From: an uncultured Ramlibacter sp. | GTDB taxonomy: Bacteria > Pseudomonadota > Gammaproteobacteria > Burkholderiales > Burkholderiaceae_C | Assembly (NCBI RefSeq): GCF_936925435.1 | Contig: NZ_CAKZHQ010000002.1 | Span: 1-64,000, forward strand | Length of the DNA: 64,000 bases | Direction: 5' to 3' | Part shown: in pieces, positions 40,245 to 46,308 of the stretch | How the letters are laid out: each line of letters starts with the position of its first letter | Numbering within the stretch: position 1 is the stretch's first letter | Notes under the pieces: generated by a model | Databases searched by the model: none | What the model saw: only the letters and a program-made list of their open reading frames with translations | What the model was told of the DNA's origin: nothing | Translations under genes and position numbers: made by a program

Positions 40245-41471
40245 ATGACCTCGCGCCTGAACTTTCTCGTTGCCGCCCGCCAGTGCGAGATCGGCGAGCT
40301 CGAACAGCTCGCCCGCACCAGTGAACTGGTGGGCGTGGTCGGCCGCCTGGTCCATGCCCTGCAGCGCGAACGCGGCATTTCCAACATCTACCTGGGCTCG
40401 CATGGCGTGCGCTATGGCGACCAGCGCCTGCAGCAGGTGCTCGAATGCGAGCGCGCCGCGCAGGACGTGCTGGCCCAGTTCGACCTGCTGGACACCGAGA
40501 CCGGGCGTGTTCGCAACGGCGCCCGCCTGTTCAGCAGGGTCGCCATCGTCCTGCACGCCCTGGACACCCTGCCCGCCTTGCGCCAGCGCATCGCCACCCA
40601 GGCGCTCACACCGCGCGAGGCCACCGTCGCCTTTGTGCGCCTGATTGCGGGCTTGCTGGCCGTGGTCTTCGAGGCGGCCGACAGCGCCACCGATCCGGAG
40701 ATCTCGCGCGCCCTGGTCGCCCTGTTCAATTTCATGCAGGGCAAGGAGTTCGCCGGCCAGGAGCGTGCCTGCGGCGCGGCGGTGTTCGCCTCGGGCCAGG
40801 CCGACCTGCCCAGCCAGCAGCAGTGGCGCCATCTGATCGAATCGCAGGACTCCTGCTTCCAGGTGTTTCAGGACTTCAGCGATGCCGCCGTGCTGGCCGC
40901 CTGCCACGCCAGCCAGGACGCCAGCGTGCGGGCCGAACAGGAGCGTCTGCGCCGGGTCGGCTGCACCGCCCGCGCCGAAGCGGCGCTGGACCCCGGCCTG
41001 AGCCAGACCTGGTACGAGTGCTGCACCCGCCGCATCGACGCCATGAAGACGGTGGAGGACGTGCTGGAAGCCAATCTGCGGCGGCTGTGCGAACGCCGCA
41101 TCCTGCAGGCCCGGGAAGAGCTGCGCGACCAGCAGGCCATCCTGGAGGACCTGTCACGCCAGGCCGGCGGCGCCGGGCCTGGCATGCCGACGCGCTATGG
41201 CCCGCATCTGGAGCGTTCCATCCTGGGCATGGTGCAGGAGCAGGCCCAGCGCCTGCAGGCCATGAGCGACGAGCTCGACACCGTGCGTGCGACGCTCAAG
41301 GAGCGCAAAGTGGTCGAACGCGCCAAGGGCCTGCTCATGGCGCACCGGCAACTGACCGAAGAAGAGGCCTACAAGACCCTGCGCCAGATGGCCATGAACC
41401 AGAAGCGGCGCCTGATCGACGTCGCCGAAGCCGTCCTGGCCCTGGCCCAGGCCCTGCCGGCCGGCCGCTGA
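40245..41471 (+). CDS. nasR: NIT-ANTAR nitrate/nitrite-responsive antiterminator (NasR type)
   Basis: 408 aa. N-terminal NIT (nitrate- and nitrite-sensing) domain: [20 protein letters not shown], then a long helical bundle with [14 protein letters not shown] and [19 protein letters not shown]. The C-terminal ANTAR RNA-binding domain (about 345-403) holds [20 protein letters not shown] followed by [14 protein letters not shown]. This is the architecture of Klebsiella NasR (393 aa), which on binding nitrate or nitrite lets RNA polymerase pass the nasF leader terminator. The target is very probably the dual hairpin 165 bases downstream of its stop. No SD before the ATG. Confidence 0.9.
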   Translation: MTSRLNFLVAARQCEIGELEQLARTSELVGVVGRLVHALQRERGISNIYLGSHGVRYGDQRLQQVLECERAAQDVLAQFDLLDTETGRVRNGARLFSRVAIVLHALDTLPALRQRIATQALTPREATVAFVRLIAGLLAVVFEAADSATDPEISRALVALFNFMQGKEFAGQERACGAAVFASGQADLPSQQQWRHLIESQDSCFQVFQDFSDAAVLAACHASQDASVRAEQERLRRVGCTARAEAALDPGLSQTWYECCTRRIDAMKTVEDVLEANLRRLCERRILQAREELRDQQAILEDLSRQAGGAGPGMPTRYGPHLERSILGMVQEQAQRLQAMSDELDTVRATLKERKVVERAKGLLMAHRQLTEEEAYKTLRQMAMNQKRRLIDVAEAVLALAQALPAGR

Positions 41472-41488
41472 GTTCTTTTTGCGGCGGC

Positions 41489-41503
41489 GCACAAAAGTCG
41501 TGC
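41489..41503 (+). promoter_or_regulatory. NtrC-type enhancer site (GCAC-N7-GTGC)
   Basis: GCAC (41489-41492), seven bases, GTGC (41500-41503), the core of the NtrC consensus. Its centre is about 136 bp upstream of the predicted sigma-54 start of nrtA, the usual enhancer distance. A second dyad TCGTGCC-N6-GGCACGA (41498-41517) overlaps it. Confidence 0.6.
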
Positions 41504-41604
41504 CCGCCCAGGCACGAAAAGGCCCAAAACCGTGCGGGCCAGCAGCGCTCCAGCAGGCCGGAAAACAGGCCTCCACAGAGGGAAAACAAGGTCAAATGCG
41601 CAGG

Positions 41605-41621
41605 CTGGCACAGTCCCTGCT
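41605..41621 (+). promoter_or_regulatory. Sigma-54 promoter of the nrtABD operon
   Basis: ctGGcacagtccctGCt matches YTGGCACGRNNNTTGCW with two mismatches and exact GG-N10-GC spacing (GG 41607-41608, GC 41619-41620). Predicted start about 41632, four bases before hairpin P1 of the leader. Confidence 0.75.
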
Positions 41622-41635
41622 TTGAACTCCGGGAG

Positions 41636-41743
41636 ACCTGGGCCAACGGCGGCACAGGTTGCGGTTTTCAACCCTGAATCTCTGGACAACGGCGTCCATC
41701 CCCACTGCAAGGCAGTGGTGCGATGGGCGCCGTTTTCTTTTTT
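41636..41743 (+). promoter_or_regulatory. ANTAR antitermination leader (P1, P2, intrinsic terminator) of nrtABD
   Basis: P1: ACCTG, G-A mismatch, GCC, hexaloop AACGGC (41645-41650), GGC, CAGGT (41636-41659). P2: TGGAC, hexaloop AACGGC (41688-41693), GTCCA (41683-41698). Both loops have the A1 and G4 required by ANTAR proteins. Terminator: AACGGCG-T-CCATC (41688-41700) pairs with GATGG-G-CGCCGTT (41722-41734), with CCACTGC/GCAGTGG (41702-41718) nested, followed by ttttctttttt to 41743. Terminator and P2 use the same bases, so P2 bound by NasR should prevent termination. Confidence 0.85.
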
Positions 41744-41775
41744 GCCTTTGCTTTGACTTCTGCCTGGAGAACACC

Positions 41776-43023
41776 GTGAACCACGACACACTTCGCACCA
41801 AACTCTCACGACGCACCGTGCTGCAGGCCGCCGCTGTTGGCGTGGCCGGTGTCTCGCCCGCCCTGCGCAGCATGGTCTACGCCCAGGGCTCGGACAAGCC
41901 AGAGAAAGAGGAAGTCAGGATCGGCTTCATCCCGCTGACCGATTGCGCCAGCGTGGTCATGGCCTCGGTGCTGGGCTTCGACAAGAAATACGGCGTGAAG
42001 ATCATCCCGACCAAGGAAGCCTCCTGGGCCGGCGTGCGCGACAAGCTGGTCAGCGGCGAACTGGACATGGCCCACGTGCTGTGGGGCCTGATCTACGGCG
42101 TGCACCTGGGCACCAGCGGCCCCAAGAAGGACATGGCCATCCTGATGAACCTGAACCACAACGGCCAGGCCATCACGCTGTCCAAGAAACTGGCCGACAA
42201 GGGCGCCGTCGATGGCGCCTCGCTGGCCAAGCTGATGGCCACGGAAAAGCGCGAATACACCTTTGCCCAGACCTTCCCCACGGGCACCCATGCCATGTGG
42301 CTGTATTACTGGCTGGCCACATACGGCGTGAACCCGATGAAGGACGTCAAGGTCATCACCGTGCCGCCGCCGCAGATGGTGGCCAACATGCGGGTGGGCA
42401 ACATGGATGGCTACTGCGTGGGCGAGCCCTGGGGGCACCGCGCCATCATCGACGGCATCGGCGTGACCGGCGTGACCACCCAGGACATCTGGAAGGACCA
42501 TCCCGAAAAGGCGCTGGGCACGACGGCGGAGTTCGTCAAGAAGTATCCCAACACCTCGCGCGCCGTCACGGCCGCCATCATCGAGGCCGGCAAGTGGATC
42601 GACGCCAGCCTTGCCAACAAGCAGAAGATGGCCGAGACGGTGGCCGACAAGAGCTACGTCAACACCAGCGTCGACGCCATCAACCAGCGCATCCTGGGCC
42701 GCTACCAGGATGGCATGGGCAAGACCTGGGACGACCCCAACCACATGAAGTTCTACAACGATGGTCTGGTGGGCATGCCCTATCTGACCGACGGCATGTG
42801 GTTCCTCACCCAGCACAAGCGCTGGGGCCTGCTCAAGGAGCATCCGGACTACCTGGCCGTCGCCAAGCAGATCAACCAGATCGACCTGTACAAGCAGGCC
42901 GCCACCCAGGCCAAGGCCAGCGTGCCCAAGGACGTGATGCGCAGCGTCAAGATGATCGACGGCGTCACCTGGGATGGCAAGGACCCGAAGAAGTATGCCG
43001 ACTCGTTCAAGGTCCGCGTTTAA
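41776..43023 (+). CDS. nrtA: Nitrate ABC transporter, periplasmic binding protein
   Basis: 415 aa from GTG 41776 (SD ctggag); no ATG fits. The N-terminus SRRTVLQAAAVGVAGVSPAL looks like a Tat signal (S-R-R-x-V-L). Mature protein: VRIGFIPLTDCASVVMASVL, ASWAGVRDKLVSGELDMAHV and VGEPWGHRAIIDGIGV are typical of NrtA/NasF nitrate-binding proteins rather than sulfonate ones. Binds nitrate in the periplasm for the permease encoded next. Preceded by the antitermination leader. Confidence 0.92.
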   Translation: MNHDTLRTKLSRRTVLQAAAVGVAGVSPALRSMVYAQGSDKPEKEEVRIGFIPLTDCASVVMASVLGFDKKYGVKIIPTKEASWAGVRDKLVSGELDMAHVLWGLIYGVHLGTSGPKKDMAILMNLNHNGQAITLSKKLADKGAVDGASLAKLMATEKREYTFAQTFPTGTHAMWLYYWLATYGVNPMKDVKVITVPPPQMVANMRVGNMDGYCVGEPWGHRAIIDGIGVTGVTTQDIWKDHPEKALGTTAEFVKKYPNTSRAVTAAIIEAGKWIDASLANKQKMAETVADKSYVNTSVDAINQRILGRYQDGMGKTWDDPNHMKFYNDGLVGMPYLTDGMWFLTQHKRWGLLKEHPDYLAVAKQINQIDLYKQAATQAKASVPKDVMRSVKMIDGVTWDGKDPKKYADSFKVRV

Positions 43024-43032
43024 GGAGCCGCC

Positions 43033-43962
43033 ATGGTCAGCGCCGTATTCCACACCCCTACCTCTGTCATGCCCGAGCCCTCCGAATCGCCGCGCACCGG
43101 GCCTTCGGCCGCCCATGCCGTGGCGGCCAACGAGCCCATGCACACCAAGCCCGCGACAGCCGTCACGCGCCAGCCCTTTGACTGGCGCGGCCTGTGGCTG
43201 CAGGTGCTGCCGCCGGTGCTGGGCCTGGCCTTCCTGGTCGGCATCTGGGCCATGGTGTCCATGGGCACGGGTGCCAGCATCCCCTCGCCGGCCGAGACCT
43301 TCAAGCAGGCAGTCGGCGTCTTCAGCGACCCCTTCTATTCCAAGGGCCCGAACGACCAGGGTATCGGCTGGAACATCCTGTCCTCGCTCAAGCGCGTGGC
43401 CATGGGCTTCGGACTGGCGGCCATCGTCGGCATCCCGGCCGGCTTCCTGATTGGCCGTTTCACCTTCCTGTCACGCATGTTCAACCCGCTGATCAGCCTG
43501 CTGCGGCCGGTGTCGCCCCTGGCCTGGCTGCCGATCGGCCTGCTGGTGTTCAAGGGCGCCAACCCGGCCGCCATCTGGACCATCTTCATCTGCTCGATCT
43601 GGCCGATGGTGATCAACACCGCCGTCGGCGTGCAGCGCGTGCCCAGCGACTACATGAACGTGGCCCGCGTGCTCAATCTGAGCGAATGGAAGATCTTCAC
43701 CAAGATCCTGTTTCCCGCCGTCCTGCCCTACATGCTGACCGGCGTGCGACTGGCGGTGGGCACGGCCTGGCTGGTGATCGTGGCGGCCGAGATGCTGACC
43801 GGCGGCGTCGGCATCGGCTTCTGGGTCTGGGATGAGTGGAACAACCTCAACGTCAAGAACATCATCATCGCCATCTTCGTCATCGGCATGGTGGGCCTGC
43901 TGCTGGAGTTCGCGCTGATCAAGCTGGCCACGGCATTCACCTTTGAAGAGGTCAAATCATGA
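43033..43962 (+). CDS. nrtB: Nitrate ABC transporter, permease
   Basis: 309 aa. A hydrophilic Pro-rich N-terminal extension of about 50 residues is followed by six or so membrane helices and the BPD permease EAA loop VQRVPSDYMNVARVLNLSEW. The family motif LRPVSPLAWLPIGLLVFKGA is typical of NtrB/NrtB. Its stop overlaps the start of the ATPase gene (ATGA). Confidence 0.92.
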   Translation: MVSAVFHTPTSVMPEPSESPRTGPSAAHAVAANEPMHTKPATAVTRQPFDWRGLWLQVLPPVLGLAFLVGIWAMVSMGTGASIPSPAETFKQAVGVFSDPFYSKGPNDQGIGWNILSSLKRVAMGFGLAAIVGIPAGFLIGRFTFLSRMFNPLISLLRPVSPLAWLPIGLLVFKGANPAAIWTIFICSIWPMVINTAVGVQRVPSDYMNVARVLNLSEWKIFTKILFPAVLPYMLTGVRLAVGTAWLVIVAAEMLTGGVGIGFWVWDEWNNLNVKNIIIAIFVIGMVGLLLEFALIKLATAFTFEEVKS

Positions 43963-44765
43963 GTGACAGCAAGTACATCGAGATCCAGGGCGTGGGCCAG
44001 ACCTTCAAGACCAAGAAGGGTCCCTTCGTCGCGCTGCGCGACATCGACCTAGCGGTTGCCAAGGGCGAGTTCGTGGCACTGATCGGGCACTCGGGCTGCG
44101 GCAAGTCCACCCTGCTCAACCTGATCGCCGGCCTGACCCTGCCCAGCGACGGCACCCTGATCTGCGCCAACCGCGAGATCTCAGGCCCCGGCCCGGACCG
44201 CGGCGTGGTGTTCCAGAACCATTCCCTGCTGCCCTGGCTGACCTGCTTCGAAAACGTCTACCTGGCGGTCGAACGGGTGTTCGCCGCCACCGAGAACAAG
44301 GCGCAGCTCAAGGCCCGCACCGAGGCGGCGCTGGCCCTGGTGGGCCTGACCGCCGCGGCGCAGAAGCGCCCGGGCGAAATCTCCGGGGGCATGAAGCAGC
44401 GGGTGGGGATAGCACGCGCCCTGTCGATGGAGCCCAAGGTGCTGCTCATGGACGAGCCCTTTGGCGCGCTGGATGCGCTGACGCGCGCAAAGCTGCAGGA
44501 CGAGCTGCTGCAGATCGTGGCCAAGACACGCAGCACGGTGGTGATGGTGACGCACGACGTGGACGAGGCAGTGCTGCTGTCCGACCGTATCGTGATGATG
44601 ACCAATGGGCCGGCCGCCACCATCGGCGAGATCCTGAGCGTGGAGCTGCCGCGCCCGCGCAACCGCGTGGCGCTGGCCGAAGACCCGCAATACGTGCACT
44701 ACCGCAAGGCAGTGATCGACTTCCTCTACACGCGCCAGGCCCATGTGGAGAAGCAGGCGGCCTGA
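43959..44765 (+). CDS. nrtD: Nitrate ABC transporter, ATPase
   Basis: 268 aa, plain NrtD/NasD-type ATPase without the NrtA-like extension found in cyanobacterial NrtC. Walker A GHSGCGKST (about 43-51), Q-loop VVFQNHSLLPWLTC, signature ISGGMKQRV, Walker B VLLMDEPFGALD, H-loop VTHDVDEA. Last gene of the transcript; the next gene is convergent, 24 bases away. Confidence 0.92.
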   Translation: MSDSKYIEIQGVGQTFKTKKGPFVALRDIDLAVAKGEFVALIGHSGCGKSTLLNLIAGLTLPSDGTLICANREISGPGPDRGVVFQNHSLLPWLTCFENVYLAVERVFAATENKAQLKARTEAALALVGLTAAAQKRPGEISGGMKQRVGIARALSMEPKVLLMDEPFGALDALTRAKLQDELLQIVAKTRSTVVMVTHDVDEAVLLSDRIVMMTNGPAATIGEILSVELPRPRNRVALAEDPQYVHYRKAVIDFLYTRQAHVEKQAA

Positions 44766-44789
44766 ACCCCGCCGCTGGCCGTGCCGCCG

Positions 44790-46037
44790 TCAACCCAACA
44801 GAACCTGGACGCTGTGCTGGTACGCCGCCGTCAGCCGCTCGAAAAGCGCCAGCAGCTCTTCGCTGGCAGCGGCCAGCTTGCGCCGGCCTGCGGTATCGCC
44901 TGCGCGCGGCAAGGCCGTGCGCAGCGCGGCCCAGGCCTGCTGCGCCGCCGCCAGCAGCTCGCGGATCTCGCCCGTGGACAAGGGCGCGGCAGCCAGGCTG
45001 GCCAAACCTTCCTCGACAGCGACGATGCTCTCTTGCAGCAGCGCGCCCGTCACGCCCAACAGGGCCTGCTTGGCCACGCGCTGCGACAGCATGCGCTGGC
45101 GGCCCGCCACGTTGACCACATGCACGGTCGTTGCCTGGCCGGAGCCCTCCAGCGCCAGCACCAGGGCGTCGGCCTGCAACCGCATGGCCTCGGCCTGGCT
45201 GTCCAGGGCCGCCAGCTGCTGCAGCACCGGGGCCTGCTCCAGCGTGGTGCGCAAGCCCTCCCAGCCGGCGCGTGTGGCGCGCAGCAGGTCGCCGTAGGTG
45301 GCATCGGACAGGCCCTTGTCCAGTGCCTTGAGGTTCTCGTCGACCCGCTGCACCGACTGGCGCAGCAAAGCCAGGGCGGCGGGCGCATCGGTCTGGCTGC
45401 AGGCCAATGCATAGAGCTTGACCAGGCGCTGCGACAGCATGCGCTGCTGGCCGGCCCGGTTGATCGCCTCGGCCGTGCGCGCGGCATCGATGACCTGGCG
45501 AGAGACCTGGCCGACGCGCTGGTTGCCATGCATGGAAGCGGTGCGCAACAAGCCGAAGGCCTCCTCCTCCGAGACCCGGCTGGCGCGCATCAGCAGGCCC
45601 TTGGCCTGGTCGACCAGCTTGCGCTCCTCGAAACGCTCGGACAGGTCGGCCAGCGTGCCGCGCAGGCGCGCTTCGTGGGCGGCGCGGGCCTGCGCCAGAT
45701 GCACCAGAGGCCGCAGGCGCTGCGGCGCATAGCCCTGGACCACCCAGGCGTGGACGCCGGCCTCCAGCGCCTGGGTCATGGCCTCGACGCCGGCATCCTG
45801 GGTGAACACCAGCACCGGCAGGGCCTGCTGAGCCTGCAGGGTGCGCAGCGCCGTGAAGAAGGCGGCATCGGGCCGCGCCACCCAGCAGACAAGGACATCG
45901 GGACTGCCGCGCACGGCCTCGCGCACCAGATGCACCGGTTCCATGCTGTCCTGCAGGGTGAAGCCGGCGGCGCGCAGGTCGGCGGCCAGCGCCGGTGCGG
46001 CGGGGTCGGGCGATTGGATCAGCAAAACAGTGGTCAC
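44790..46037 (-). CDS. NasT-like pseudo-receiver/ANTAR protein with two P-box-like sensor segments
   Basis: 415 aa from GTG 46037 (MTTVLLIQSP); the longer frame to 46172 would cover the nirB promoter. Residues 1-120 form a receiver fold, but the phospho-Asp is replaced: DVLVCWVARP has Trp52 where NasT has DVILIDTESP. ANTAR domain about 136-187 (ERKLVDQAKGLLMRASRVSE). Then two PilJ/NarX-type segments, each with a P-box-like motif: INRAGQQRMLSQRLVK (192-207) and VNVAGRQRMLSQRVAK (308-323). In NarX/NarQ the P-box senses nitrate and nitrite. So this may be a one-protein nitrate-sensing antiterminator. Divergent from nirB, whose leader it may read. Confidence 0.82.
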   Translation of the reverse strand: MTTVLLIQSPDPAAPALAADLRAAGFTLQDSMEPVHLVREAVRGSPDVLVCWVARPDAAFFTALRTLQAQQALPVLVFTQDAGVEAMTQALEAGVHAWVVQGYAPQRLRPLVHLAQARAAHEARLRGTLADLSERFEERKLVDQAKGLLMRASRVSEEEAFGLLRTASMHGNQRVGQVSRQVIDAARTAEAINRAGQQRMLSQRLVKLYALACSQTDAPAALALLRQSVQRVDENLKALDKGLSDATYGDLLRATRAGWEGLRTTLEQAPVLQQLAALDSQAEAMRLQADALVLALEGSGQATTVHVVNVAGRQRMLSQRVAKQALLGVTGALLQESIVAVEEGLASLAAAPLSTGEIRELLAAAQQAWAALRTALPRAGDTAGRRKLAAASEELLALFERLTAAYQHSVQVLLG

Positions 46038-46090
46038 GGCGGCGCAGCAGCAGGCAAAAGGGTCTCCAGCATAGTGCAAGCCCCGCACAA

Positions 46091-46107
46091 CTGGCACGGT
46101 CCATGCC
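46091..46107 (+). promoter_or_regulatory. Sigma-54 promoter of the nirBD-nasA operon
   Basis: ctGGCACGGtccatGCc matches YTGGCACGRNNNTTGCW except for one T and the last base, with exact GG-N10-GC spacing (GG 46093-46094, GC 46105-46106). Predicted start about 46118, three bases before hairpin P1. No GCAC-N7-GTGC site was seen upstream. The 9-mer GCACGGTCC (46094-46102) recurs inverted at 46140-46148. Confidence 0.75.
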
Positions 46108-46120
46108 TCAGTCTTGCCAA

Positions 46121-46184
46121 CGGGTGTGACGCTGCACCCGGACCGTGCATCCCTGCCTTCGGTCGCGCGCACAACGCCGTGCGC
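46121..46184 (+). promoter_or_regulatory. Candidate ANTAR dual hairpin in the nirB leader
   Basis: P1: CGGGTG plus a U-G pair, loop GACGCT (46128-46133), CACCCG (46121-46140). P2: GCGCAC, hexaloop AACGCC (46173-46178), GTGCGC (46167-46184). P2 fits the A1/G4 rule; P1 has G1 in place of A1. Bases 46174-46180 (ACGCCGT), in and after the P2 loop, can instead pair with ACGGCGT at 46275-46281, followed by ccccctttccc, a weak analogue of the nrtA terminator arm. Confidence 0.6.
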
Positions 46185-46308
46185 TGTCCAGTTCGAGCCG
46201 CCAAGCCTGGCCTCGGACCGCCCCCCCTTCCAGTCTTTGCTGCTGTGCCTCCCTCAGAGGCCGGCGCGCAATGAACGGCGTCCCCCTTTCCCAGACAGGA
46301 GTTCCGCG

